From assembly GCA_965116765.1 (NCBI GenBank), contig OZ220718.1, positions 4,712,001-4,776,000 on the forward strand: DNA of 64,000 bases. The letters are read 5' to 3'. Positions 55,052 through 63,855 of the stretch are shown one piece after another. The translations under genes were made by a program, and so were the position numbers. Every line of letters begins with the position of its first letter. Within the stretch, counting starts at the first letter, position 1. This DNA comes from JAJEEA01 sp965116765 (lineage in GTDB: Bacteria; Acidobacteriota; Vicinamibacteria; Vicinamibacterales; UBA8438). The notes beneath the pieces are model-generated. The model was not told where the DNA came from. It did not search any database and worked only from the letters and a program-made list of their open reading frames with translations.

Positions 55052-55974
55052 GACGCGACTGGTCGGGCTGCGGCACCGCGCTGGTGACGCCGTTCACGGC
55101 GGGCGGCGCCGTCGACGAGCCCCGGGTGCGGGCGCTGGCGGCGCGGCAGATCGACGGGGGCGTCCACTTCCTGTGCCCGTGCGGCACGACCGGAGAGGCC
55201 CCGACGCTGTCCGCGGTCGAGCGCCGGCGCGTGGTCGAGCTGGTGGTGGAGACGGCCGCGGGGCGGGTGCCGGTACTGGCCGGGGCCGGCGGCTACGACA
55301 CCCGAGAGGTCGTGGAGCAGGCGCGCGAGATGGAGCGCGCGGGGGCGGACGGCATCCTGTCGGTGACGCCGTACTACAACCGGCCGACCCCCGAGGGGCT
55401 GTACCGCCACTACGCGGCGATCGCGGACGGCGTGGAGCTGCCGATAGTCGTCTACAACGTGCCGGGGCGGACCGGGTGCAACGTCGAGCCCGCGACCCTG
55501 TGCCGCCTCGCCGAGCTGCCCAACGTCGTCGGGGTGAAGGAGGCCTCGGCGAACATGGCGCAGATGTGCGAGGTCTGCCGCGCCGTTCCCGACGACTTCA
55601 GCGTGCTGTCGGGCGACGACCTGTTCACGGTGCCCCTGATGGCGGTGGGGGGCGCGGGGGTGGTCTCCGTGGCGTCGAACGAGGTCCCGGCCGAGATGGC
55701 CCGGCTCGTCTCGCTGGCCGCGGCCGGCGACTTCTCGGCCGCCCGCCGGCTTCATGCGCGGCTGCTTCCGCTCATGCAGATCAACTTCGTCGAGTCCAAC
55801 CCCGTTCCGGTCAAGGCGGCGATGGCCCACCTCGGGCTGCTCGAGCCGCACTACCGGCTGCCCATGGCGCCCCCGCGGCCGGCGTCGCTGGAGAGGATCG
55901 TGCGGGTGCTCGAGGAGCTCGGGGTCGACGGGGCAGCCCCCCGCGAGGCCGCGGCCGGCGGGGCGACCGCGTGA
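55048..55974 (+). CDS. dapA: 4-hydroxy-tetrahydrodipicolinate synthase DapA
   Basis: The 308-residue aldolase-fold enzyme has GTALVTPFTAGGAVDEPRV at the start, FLCPCGTTGEAPTLSAVERR near 45 and catalytic Tyr in TPYYNRPTPEGLYRHY near 115. The Schiff-base Lys lies in VVGVKEASANM. It condenses pyruvate and aspartate semialdehyde in lysine/DAP synthesis. ATG 55048 overlaps the stop of linker micro-ORF 3. The C-terminus EAAAGGATA is followed by a GTGA overlap with the next linker, which contains a second copy of the GGCCGCGGCCGGCGGGGCG end. Confidence 0.92.
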   Translation: MRRDWSGCGTALVTPFTAGGAVDEPRVRALAARQIDGGVHFLCPCGTTGEAPTLSAVERRRVVELVVETAAGRVPVLAGAGGYDTREVVEQAREMERAGADGILSVTPYYNRPTPEGLYRHYAAIADGVELPIVVYNVPGRTGCNVEPATLCRLAELPNVVGVKEASANMAQMCEVCRAVPDDFSVLSGDDLFTVPLMAVGGAGVVSVASNEVPAEMARLVSLAAAGDFSAARRLHARLLPLMQINFVESNPVPVKAAMAHLGLLEPHYRLPMAPPRPASLERIVRVLEELGVDGAAPREAAAGGATA

Positions 55975-56309
55975 CGATCGCGGCCGACGACCGGATCGCC
56001 GTCAACGACGGCGCGCGAGGCCGCGGCCGGCGGGGCGTCCGTGTGACGGGGCGTGGCGAGGCCCCGTCCGGGCGACCTGCGCCCGGGACCGCGTTCATTC
56101 CCGGCGGGGTCCACCGCCGGGCCCTGCCGCTGCCCGGCCGTGGCCGGACACGGTTCGACTCGCCCTCGCCGCGTCGCGCCTCGCGGCCGCGGGCGCGGAC
56201 CGTCGCCGTGGCCGGACACGCCCTCGACCTCGCTCCCGAGACGCCCCGGGGCCGGATTCCCCAAGGGCGGACCGGCCCCGCCGCCCGGCACGGAGACCAT
56301 CGACAGTGA
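55971..56309 (+). CDS. Linker ORF between dapA and dapD
   Basis: A 112-residue Arg/Pro-rich frame (VTIAADDRIAVNDGARGRG...) has its GTG in the dapA stop (GTGA, 55971) and its TGA in the dapD GTG start (GTGA, 56306). It contains a duplicated 20-bp dapA end at about 56020. It is probably a translational bridge; a functional protein is unlikely. Confidence 0.4.
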   Translation: MTIAADDRIAVNDGARGRGRRGVRVTGRGEAPSGRPAPGTAFIPGGVHRRALPLPGRGRTRFDSPSPRRASRPRARTVAVAGHALDLAPETPRGRIPQGRTGPAARHGDHRQ

Positions 56310-57163
56310 CGACGGATACCGAATCGCTACAAGCGACCATCGAGCGGCTGCACGCGGCCGGCGCGGACGCCGACCGGGACGAGGCGCGGGCCGCGTTCGC
56401 GGCCCTGCGGGACGCGCTCTCCGCCGGCCGGGTCCGGGCCGCCACCCCCGACCCCGGCGCGCCGGCCGGCTGGCGGGTCCACGGCTGGGTCAAGCAGGGC
56501 ATCCTCGTCGGCTTCCGCTGCGGCGGGATCGCCGCGTTCCCGGGGGGCGATCCCGACGTCCCGTTCCTCGACAAGGACACGCTGCCCCTGAAGCGGCTCG
56601 ACGCCGCGTCGCGGGTCAGGCTCGTGCCCGGCGGATCGTCCATCCGCGACGGCGCCTTCGTGGGGGCCGGGGTCATCTGCATGCCGCCGATGTTCATCAA
56701 CATCGGGGCCCACGTCGGGGCCGGGACCCTCGTCGACTCGCACGCCCTCGTGGGCTCGTGCGCCCAGGTCGGCGAGCGGGTGCACGTGAGCGCCGCCGCC
56801 CAGATCGGCGGCGTGCTCGAGCCCATCGGGGCCATGCCCGTCATCATCGAGGACGACGTGCTCGTCGGGGGCAGCACCGGCATCTACGAGGGCACCGTCG
56901 TGAAGTCGCGCGCGGTCATCGGGGCGGGCACCGTCCTCACCGGCTCGACCCCCGTCTACGACCTCCCGCGCCGCCGCGTGATCCGTCCCGGCGAGGGCGC
57001 GCCGGTAGTCATTCCCGAGGGCGCGGTGGTCGTGCCCGGCGCCCGCGCCGTCACCGCCGAGGCCGGCCGCGAGTGGGGCCTCGCCCTGGCCACGCCGGTC
57101 ATCGTCAAGTACCGCGACGAGAAGACCGACGCCGGCGCCGAGCTGGAGGCCTGGTTGAGGTAG
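56306..57163 (+). CDS. dapD: Tetrahydrodipicolinate N-succinyltransferase DapD
   Basis: The 285-residue left-handed beta-helix transferase has WRVHGWVKQGILVGFRCGG near 62, DKDTLPLKRLDA near 95 and hexapeptide repeats beginning GAGVICMPPMFINIGAHVGA, with SHALVGSCAQVGERVHVSA further on. It adds a succinyl group from succinyl-CoA to tetrahydrodipicolinate, so the succinylase branch of lysine synthesis is used. GTG 56306 overlaps the linker ORF stop. No dapC is adjacent; the aminotransferase must be elsewhere. Confidence 0.92.
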   Translation: MTTDTESLQATIERLHAAGADADRDEARAAFAALRDALSAGRVRAATPDPGAPAGWRVHGWVKQGILVGFRCGGIAAFPGGDPDVPFLDKDTLPLKRLDAASRVRLVPGGSSIRDGAFVGAGVICMPPMFINIGAHVGAGTLVDSHALVGSCAQVGERVHVSAAAQIGGVLEPIGAMPVIIEDDVLVGGSTGIYEGTVVKSRAVIGAGTVLTGSTPVYDLPRRRVIRPGEGAPVVIPEGAVVVPGARAVTAEAGREWGLALATPVIVKYRDEKTDAGAELEAWLR

Positions 57164-57197
57164 GGTCGACCCGCCTTCGGCCGAGAGCGTCCTGTAG

Positions 57198-57219
57198 CCC
57201 GCCCCTCAAGCGGGGCGGG
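57198..57219. terminator. Hairpin between dapD and dapE-like gene
   Basis: An 8-bp perfect GC stem (57198-57205 with 57212-57219) has a 6-nt loop, in the 92-bp spacer. No U-run follows on either strand. It may be an mRNA stability or partial termination signal. Confidence 0.4.
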
Positions 57220-57255
57220 ATCCTCGGTCATTGGACGGCAGCACGGAGCAGATGG

Positions 57256-58302
57256 ATGTCGCCTGACAACGGAGTCGCTTCAGCGCCCCCCTTCGACGTG
57301 GTCGAGCTGGCCCGGTCGCTCATCGACTTCGACTCGACCACCGGGCGGGAGGGCCCGGTGGCGCGGTGGCTGGCAGGGTGGCTGCGGGAGCGCGGCTACG
57401 AGGTCGAGGAGCAGCCGGTCGAGGGCGACCGCATCAACCTCTGGGTCGCCCTCGGGCCGCCGGACGTGGTGCTGTCGACCCATCTCGACTGCGTCCCGCC
57501 TCACTTTCCGAGTCGCGAGGAGAACGGGCGGCTCCACGGGCGGGGGGCCTGCGACGCGAAGGGCATCGCGGCGGCGCAGATCGGGGCGCTGGAGCGGCTG
57601 CGGGCGGCCGGGGAGACCCGGGTCGGGCTGCTGCTGGTGGTGGGAGAGGAGCGCGGCAGCCACGGCGCGCACGCCGCCAACCGGACTCCGCGCGGCTCGC
57701 GCTATCTCCTCAACGGCGAGCCCACCGACAGCCGGCTCGGCATCGCGACCCGCGGGGTCTGCCGGGTACGGCTGTCCGCCGCGGGGAAGACCGCCCATTC
57801 CTCGCATCCGGAGGAGGGGGTGTCGGCGATCGAGAAGCTGGTCGACGCCCTCGTGGCCCTGCGCACGCTGCCGCTGCCGGCCAGCCCGAAGCTCGGCGCC
57901 ACGAGCTACACGGTGACCCTGCTCGACGGGGGGATCGCCCCGAACGTGGTGCCGCCGGTGGCGAGCGCCGAGGTCAACTTCCGCACCGTGGGCCCCGCCG
58001 CGGAGGTGCGGGCGGCCCTCGACCCGCTGAAGCGCTGGGTCGACCTGGAGGACGTGGCCGAGGTGCCGCCGGTGGAGCTGGTCACGGTGCCGGGCTTCGA
58101 CAGCGCGGCCTTCCGGTTCACCACCGACATCCCGTTCCTGTCCGCGTGGGGGCGGCCGCTTCTCTTCGGGCCGGGGTCGGTGCTGCTGGCCCACACCGCC
58201 GACGAGTACGTGGAGATCGACGAGCTGCGGGCCGCCGTCGACGGCTATGCGCGCATCGCGACGGCCCTGCTCGAGCGGGTGGAGGCCGAGCGGGACGCGT
58301 AA
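57256..58302 (+). CDS. dapE: M20 deacylase, DapE/LysK-like
   Basis: The 348-residue M20 amidohydrolase has DVVLSTHLDCVPPHF near 73 (first His/Asp), GRGACDAKGIAAAQIG near 96 (bridging Asp) and LLVVGEERGSHGAHA near 130 (Glu pair). LNGEPTDSRLGIATRGV and a GxxxxAHSSHPEEG dimer-domain motif follow. The position after dapD suggests removal of succinate from N-succinyl-diaminopimelate, although the sequence also resembles LysK/ArgE-type deacylases. ATG 57256. It ends 14 nt before the convergent cyclophilin gene. Confidence 0.75.
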   Translation: MSPDNGVASAPPFDVVELARSLIDFDSTTGREGPVARWLAGWLRERGYEVEEQPVEGDRINLWVALGPPDVVLSTHLDCVPPHFPSREENGRLHGRGACDAKGIAAAQIGALERLRAAGETRVGLLLVVGEERGSHGAHAANRTPRGSRYLLNGEPTDSRLGIATRGVCRVRLSAAGKTAHSSHPEEGVSAIEKLVDALVALRTLPLPASPKLGATSYTVTLLDGGIAPNVVPPVASAEVNFRTVGPAAEVRAALDPLKRWVDLEDVAEVPPVELVTVPGFDSAAFRFTTDIPFLSAWGRPLLFGPGSVLLAHTADEYVEIDELRAAVDGYARIATALLERVEAERDA

Positions 58303-58316
58303 GGGCCGGCCCGGGC

Positions 58317-59462
58317 TCAGGGCTGTCCCACCTGCTCGAGCCGCACGCGGGTGAGATCGACGCGCTGGAGCGGCGTCTCCCCGTCGACCGGCGTCGCCTC
58401 GATGCGGTCTACCGTGTCGAGGCCGTCGACGACCCGCCCGAACACCGTATAGACCCCGTCGAGCTCGGCCGCGCGTCCGGTCACGATGAAGAACGACGTG
58501 TCCGCGCTCGCGGGGTCGTCGCCGCGCGCCATCGACACGATGCCCTTCACGTGCGGCGTGTCGCTGAACTCGGGCTCGAGGTTGGCGATGAGGCTCCGCT
58601 GCTCCTCGGTGAGGGGCGTGTTGCGGCTGGGCACGAAGCCCGTCTGGATGACGAACCCGCGGGCGACGCGGTGGAACGCCATGCCGTCGTAGACCCCCGC
58701 CTGCGACAGGCGCAGGAAGTTGCGGACGTGCCCCGGCGCGCGATCCGGAAAGAGCTCGAGGGTGATGGGCCCCGCGCTCGTCTCGAGCACCGCGCGGTAC
58801 CCGGCCAGCTCGTCGACGGTCTCGGTCGTGAACGGCGGCGGGGGCGGGGGCTGCCAGTCGCGGACGGACACCGACACGATCTCGATCCGCTCGGTCGCCT
58901 TGCCCTGGGCGTCGACCGGCGTCTCGGAGATGCGCGTCACCACCGGCAGCCCCTCGGCCACGCGGCCCCAGATGGTGTGAGCGCCGTCGAGGCCGGGCTG
59001 GGCGACGACGCAGATCAGGAACTGGAGCCCCTCGCTGGCGGGGTTGCCCGGCACTCCCACCGACGACACCGTGCCCGGGGTGTGCCGCTCGTCGCTCGGC
59101 TCGGACGCCACGAGGCCGAGGCCGCCACGGCCGTACTCGTCGCGCCGGGCGGGGTCGGCGGAGATCGGGTCGCCGCCCTGGACGATGCCGCGCGCCACCA
59201 TCGCGTGGAACGCGGTGCCGTCGTAGGTGCCCTCCTCGACCGTCTGCAGGAACAGCCCGACGTGGTTGGGGGCGGCCTCGGGCAGCAGGTCGATGACGAA
59301 CGTCCCCGCCGTGGTCTCCACCACCGCCTGCTTGTCCCGCATCTCGTCGAGGCCGAGCGGGCTCACGAACAGCTCTTGCGCCGGCTGCGCGCCGGCCGCG
59401 TTCCCGAACAGCCCCGGCCCGGCCAGCACGAGCAACGCTATCGTCAGGATTGGTCGTCTCAC
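58317..59462 (-). CDS. Secreted peptidyl-prolyl isomerase with two cyclophilin domains
   Basis: The 381-residue protein has a signal peptide (LTIALLVLAGPGLFG) and two cyclophilin domains. The first (about 50-210) has VVETTAGTFVIDLLPEAAPNHV and YDGTAFHAMVARGIVQGGDP. The second (about 225-375) has AVLETSAGPITLELFPDRAP and YDGMAFHRVARGFVIQTG. A poly-Pro hinge lies between them. The second keeps the catalytic FHR; in the first FHR is FHA, which should weaken catalysis. It folds exported proteins. GTG 59462, 2 nt after GGGGAGAGGGG, is preferred over the GTG at 59477. Confidence 0.85.
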   Translation of the reverse strand: MRRPILTIALLVLAGPGLFGNAAGAQPAQELFVSPLGLDEMRDKQAVVETTAGTFVIDLLPEAAPNHVGLFLQTVEEGTYDGTAFHAMVARGIVQGGDPISADPARRDEYGRGGLGLVASEPSDERHTPGTVSSVGVPGNPASEGLQFLICVVAQPGLDGAHTIWGRVAEGLPVVTRISETPVDAQGKATERIEIVSVSVRDWQPPPPPPFTTETVDELAGYRAVLETSAGPITLELFPDRAPGHVRNFLRLSQAGVYDGMAFHRVARGFVIQTGFVPSRNTPLTEEQRSLIANLEPEFSDTPHVKGIVSMARGDDPASADTSFFIVTGRAAELDGVYTVFGRVVDGLDTVDRIEATPVDGETPLQRVDLTRVRLEQVGQP

Positions 59463-59520
59463 GTCCCCTCTCCCCACGTCATGCGGATGGTCCCCACGGG
59501 TCGGTCCACCCTTCTGAACA

Positions 59521-59994
59521 TCATCTCGCGAACGCCCTTGGATTGTAGAGCCTCTCGTGGGCGGCGATCAGGCGGATGGACCCCGCGTCGAGGCGGGTGG
59601 GAGCGGCGAGGACGATGTCGTCGAGCCCGCCGGGCACGGCGGCGCTCGGCAACACGAGCAGCGGCGCGCTTCCGCGCTTCAACCAGTCCGAGCCCATCCG
59701 TTGCGTGGACCGGGGGTACGGAAACCGGTCCCAGTCGGCCGGCAGGTGTTCGGTGGTCCAGCGCTCGGCGGAGGGGTCCCCGGCGATCTCGTAGACGCCC
59801 AACCGATACTCGGGCGGAACGAGGCGGGGCGAGGGCAGATAGTTCGCCATCTCCAGCATCGCGACCCCGGCCGTCGCCGCGAAGTAGAGCACGGGGATGC
59901 CGGGCTCGTTCCAGCGGCCGCCGCGGCGGTAGCTGACGCCGAGCCCGTGATGGTCCTCGAGATGGTCGGCATGGCATACCCGGAACAGTCGCAT
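59521..59994 (-). CDS. RES-domain toxin (NAD+ phosphorylase/ADP-ribosyl type)
   Basis: The 157-residue protein matches the RES family: MRLFRVCHADHLEDHHG at the start, SYRRGGRWNEPGIPVLYFAA (conserved Arg-Trp-Asn), LEMANYLPSPRLVPPEY and a final ALLVLPSAAVPG-type segment. RES toxins (MbcT, ParT) degrade NAD+ or modify targets. ATG 59994 overlaps the antitoxin stop by one base (TGATG). Its antitoxin partner precedes it. Confidence 0.85.
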   Translation of the reverse strand: MRLFRVCHADHLEDHHGLGVSYRRGGRWNEPGIPVLYFAATAGVAMLEMANYLPSPRLVPPEYRLGVYEIAGDPSAERWTTEHLPADWDRFPYPRSTQRMGSDWLKRGSAPLLVLPSAAVPGGLDDIVLAAPTRLDAGSIRLIAAHERLYNPRAFAR

Positions 59995-60446
59995 CACGGA
60001 AACTCGCCGTGCTCGATCCTGTGGATGGCGTCCAGTACGAGGCGGCGCCCTTCGAACGTGTCGCACAGGTCGACGGGACGCTGGCCGCCCAGGGCCGGCA
60101 GGGCCGTATCCAGCCACTCGCTCGCCCGATCGCGGTTCCCGAACGCCGACGTGGCGCGAAAGAAGACGCGCAACGCATCGAGCAGCACTTCGGACTGCGC
60201 GGGCCCGAGCGCCTTGCGGCGGTACACCCGGTGCAGGTTGCCGGAGGTGGTCCCCACCAGACGGACGATGAGCTCCCGGTGTCCGAAGACGTCGATGGCC
60301 TGCTTCACGACCTCGCCGGGCAGTCCCGTGCGGGCCGCGTCGATGAAGGCGGAATGATCGACGAAGGCGCCGGGCGGGACGTCGACGCCTTCGAGCCCTG
60401 TCTCCGTTCGCGCGGCGCCTCCGCGTGCGATGGTCTTGTCGGTCAC
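59994..60446 (-). CDS. MbcA/ParS/Xre-type antitoxin (DUF2384)
   Basis: The 150-residue protein ends with the DUF2384/MbcA domain: SEVLLDALRVFFRATSAFGN, ASEWLDTALPALGGQRPVDL, and RRLVLDAIHRIEHGEFP. The N-terminal half resembles the Xre-like helix region (VVKQAIDVFGHRELIVRLV). It is cotranscribed with the RES toxin, antitoxin first. A dyad upstream (60509-60524) may be its operator. Confidence 0.82.
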   Translation of the reverse strand: MTDKTIARGGAARTETGLEGVDVPPGAFVDHSAFIDAARTGLPGEVVKQAIDVFGHRELIVRLVGTTSGNLHRVYRRKALGPAQSEVLLDALRVFFRATSAFGNRDRASEWLDTALPALGGQRPVDLCDTFEGRRLVLDAIHRIEHGEFP

Positions 60447-60508
60447 TGCCTTCTCATCCTGGCTGGCCGGCTCCGGATACCTCGCTGTAATGTTACACGC
60501 ACATCAGA

Positions 60509-60524
60509 ATGACGTTTCCGTCAT
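60509..60524 (-). promoter_or_regulatory. Inverted repeat upstream of the RES/Xre operon
   Basis: ATGAC at 60509-60513 and GTCAT at 60520-60524 form a dyad with a 6-nt centre, about 65 bp before the antitoxin ATG. It could be the autorepression site. Not proven. Confidence 0.4.
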
Positions 60525-60617
60525 GTCGGCCGCCGCCGGGGCGTGCACCGGCCGCAACCACCGGCCATCGCCCCGCAGTGGGGGCGACCTCCGGGTCGAC
60601 CTCCCGCCAGCGCCGCA

Positions 60618-60728
60618 GCTGAGGACGGTGACGGAAATCACCTTGCCACGTGCCGCCCACAGGAACCGCAGGCTAGCGGGACGGTCCTGAACGTAGTTGG
60701 CAAGGTCATATCGATCACTGTCCTCAGC
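60618..60728. repeat. Palindromic element with 31-bp terminal inverted repeats
   Basis: GCTGAGGAC... at 60618-60648 is matched by its inverse at 60698-60728, 26 of 31 positions identical, with a 49-bp centre. It abuts the 88-bp element at 60728. No transposase is encoded, so it looks like a MITE. Both strands read GKVISxTVLS, a by-product of the symmetry. Confidence 0.6.
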
Positions 60729-60815
60729 TAGCCCGCCCATCGTCGCCTCCGGCTCCGCTGGGCGCCCAACCAACCCTGCTAGGAGTCTGCACCGTTCTAC
60801 GGCGCAGACTCCTAG
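60728..60815 (-). repeat. 88-bp CTAG palindromic element at the TonB receptor stop
   Basis: A standard copy in minus orientation. Its outer CTAG contains the TAG stop (60812-60814) of the frameshifted TonB receptor gene. Confidence 0.88.
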
Positions 60816-63800
60816 AACACGACGCGCAGGCCGAGCTGGGCTTGGCGTGGCGCGCCGACGAGGAGGCTGGCGAGGCCGAACTCCGGGTTCGGTGTGACCC
60901 CGTCGTTCTCGAAGGCCTCCTGCTGGTCGGCGTGGCCGACCCGGAAGGCGCCGGTGTTCAGCACGTTGAAGACCTCGAAGAGCGCTTCGACCTGTCCTCC
61001 CTGAAAGCCGAACCGCCGGGTCAGCCGCAGGTCGAGGTTGGTCCAGGGGGCGTTCCGCTCGCCGTTCATCGGCGCGAGCGCGCCGTTGACCACCGCGCGG
61101 GCCTGGGCGCCGTGGGGGCCACGGCGAAGCCGGGGTGGTCGTGGAAGCCCACCGCGGGGTCGAGGGCGGTGTAGGGCGAGCCCGACTGGGCGGTGAAGAT
61201 GCCGCTCGCGCTGACGTCGAAGGGCAGGGCGAAGACGCCGCTCGCCACGAAGCGGTGGGGGACGTCGCGGATCGAGAGCCCCCAGTCGTAGTCGGGGTCC
61301 GTGGGGTCGGTCAGGGTCAGGCTGCCCGAGCGCTCGTTGTCGTCGTTGGAGCGGTCGCGCGACCACGTGTAGTGGGCCTGGAACTGCACCCCGCCGCGGA
61401 AGCGCCGGTGCAGCGCCGCGGTCAGCGCGAGGTAGTCGGACCGGGCCGGCGAGGCGCGCACCAGGATGGGCCCGTAGGCCGGGTCGATCCGCCGTCCCGA
61501 GTACACCGGCCGGCCGAAGGCGTCGCGAGCCGGGGGCGGGACGTTCGCGTCGAAGTTCGACATGAGCGAGTCGCTCCGGGCGTGCAGCAGGTCGATGGAG
61601 GCGGCGAGGTCGCGGCCGAGCTCGCGCTCGTACCCCAGGTTGATGCGGACGGTCCGGGGGTCCTCGTAGCCGGGGTCGAAATGGCTGAGGGCGGGGACGA
61701 GGCCGGCCGGCGGGCTGTCGTTGGCGATGGGGGCGCCCAGGGGCACGAAGCCCGCCTCGCCCGGCGACACGATGGCGTTCCCGAGGCGCGGGTAGATGCC
61801 GGTGTCGGTGTGGGCGGTGGAGAAGAGCAGCGTCGGCGTACGGGCGTGGAAGACCCCGCCGGCGGCGCGGACGACGCTCCGCGGGTCGGGCGACCAGACG
61901 AGCCCGGCGCGGGGCGAGAAGTTGTCGAGGTCGTCGGGGATGCGCCGCCCCTCGGGGAGCACGTGCTCGATCTCGCCCGGGTTGAGGGTGCCGTCCCAGC
62001 GGGCGCCGACCTGCAGGGTGAGGCGCCGGTTCGGGCTCCACGAGTCCTGGACGTAGGCGCCGAGAATCTGCTGGGAGACCACGAAGTTGGGGTCCTCCAG
62101 GCTCCCGAAGAGGATGACGGCGCGGGCGGGGTCGCCGGCGGTGAAGTCGTCGAGGGTGTCGAAGTCGTAGCTCCCGTCGGCGTTCCCCACGAAGAACTCG
62201 CTCAGGTGGTCGTGGCTCAGGGTGAAGCCGGCGCGAAGCTCGTGGTTCCCCGAGAGGAACGAGAACCGCTCCTGGATCTCGAGCTTCCGCTCGTCGTTGG
62301 TGACGGGCAGCCACCAGGGCTTGCCGAACGAGCCGAACGACGGGTTGTAGATGCGGAAGTGGGCCTGCAGCGCGCTCCCCGGCAGATGCGAGCGCCGGTC
62401 GAAGTCGTCGTAGGCGTACTGCACGCGCAGCTCGTTGACCCCGCTCTCGCCGACGACGGAGACGACCGAGCCCACCGTGGAGTGGCTCTCCACGAACCGC
62501 CGCGACTCCTCCCCGACGAAGTCGGAAACCCGCGAGTAGTCGGTGAGGTTGTAGCGCAGGGTCAGCGCGTGCCGGTCGCTTGCCCGGTGGTTCAGCTTGC
62601 CGAACAGAATGAGGTTGTCGGTCTCGCGCAGGAACCGCCCGCTCGCGGTGCGGCCGCGGTCGGGGTCGGCGGCGGCGACGCCGTCGTCGTTCGGGCGGTA
62701 TCCGGCCACGAGCTCGGGGAAGGCGGCGAGGACCGCGTCGTATTGCCCGCGGCCGCGGATGTCCCGAAGGAAGGGCTGGCTCTGGGCGGTCTGGTCGTAG
62801 GAGAGGAAGAAGTGGGTGCGGTCGCGCCGGATCGGCCCGCCGACCGAGCCGCCCCAGTTGTAGCGGCGGAACTCGTCCACCTCGTACCGCGCGTCGTCGG
62901 CCGGCACCCCGCGGGCGGCGTCGAGCGGCGACCGCGGCAGCCGCGCCGCCATGTCGTCGTCGCGCAGGAAGAAGACGCCGGAGCCGGCGAGGTCGTTGGT
63001 GCCGCTCTTGGTGATCACGTTCATGGCCCCGCCGCCCGAGCGGCCGGCCTCGGCCGAATACCCGCTCGTGACCACCTGGAACTCCTGGACGGATTCCTGC
63101 GCGACCAGCGCGCCCCCGCCCTCCCTCGCGAGCCCGCCCCGCCCGAAGCCGAAGAAGGCGCTCTTGGCGTCCGCCCCGTCGATGGTGAACCCCGAGTTCA
63201 CGGCGCGCTGGCCGCTCAGCGAGAGCCGGCCGCTCGCGTCCACCTGCACCGTCGGCTTGAGCAGGGCGAACCGGACGAAGTCGCGGCCCGAGATGGGCAG
63301 GTTGGCGATTTCGTCCTCGCTCACGTACCCCGCCGCCCCCGTCCGCCCCGTCTCGAGCAGCGGCGCCTGCCCGGTGACGAGGACGGTCTCCTCGAGCGCG
63401 GCGAGGCCGAGCCGCAGATCCACCTCGAGGCTCTGCCCGACCAGAAGCCGGACGTTCTCGCGCCGGGCGGTACGGAAGCCGGCCAGCGACGCCACGAGGT
63501 CGTACTGGCCGCTGGGAACGGCGCGGAGGGCGAAGAAGCCGCTCTGGTTCGTCACCGCGGTGCGGCTCTGGCCGCGATCGAGGTCCACGAGCTCGACCGT
63601 CGCCCCCGGCAGGCTCGCCCCGGTGTCGTCGCTCACGAAGCCCTGCACCGTCGCGAGGGACTGGGCGGCGGACATCGCGGCGGAGGCGAGGGCGAGGCAG
63701 ACGGCGAGCAGGGCGGCGCCCGGCGCATGCGGCCGGCGTCGCGCGCGAAGGGGCGTAGCGGCGTCGGCGTCACCGGTCAGGACCCCACGCCGCGCCGTCG

Positions 63801-63855
63801 CCGAAAGACATCGACGCTCATGCCGCCGATGGTCGGGTTCTCGTCCGCGGTTCAT
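60812..63855 (-). CDS. TonB-dependent receptor (Oar-like), frameshifted near the C-terminus
   Basis: The roughly 1010-residue protein has a signal peptide (APGAALLAVCLALASAAMSAAQ). A regulatory-like beta-sandwich follows (ATVQGFVSDDTGASLPGATV). The plug has FVRFALLKPTVQVDASGRLSL, VAQESVQEFQVVTSGYSAEA and GGAMNVITKSGTND, and a large barrel ends LVGAPRQAQLGLRVVF. The frame breaks at about 61114-61118. The frame from the start stops at 61066, while the other frame continues GAQARAVVNGALAPMNGE and FEVFNVLNTGAF to 60812. One G missing in a GGGGG run explains it. Such Oar-like receptors take up large or carbohydrate ligands. ATG 63855 is chosen, but the first 45 residues are Arg-rich and a later start is possible. 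Confidence 0.85.

Noticed and set aside
60504..60773. 89-codon minus frame and 62-codon plus frame near the RES/Xre operon
   Set aside because: Both are by-products of the symmetrical palindrome and contain the same GKVISxTVLS; not a protein family.
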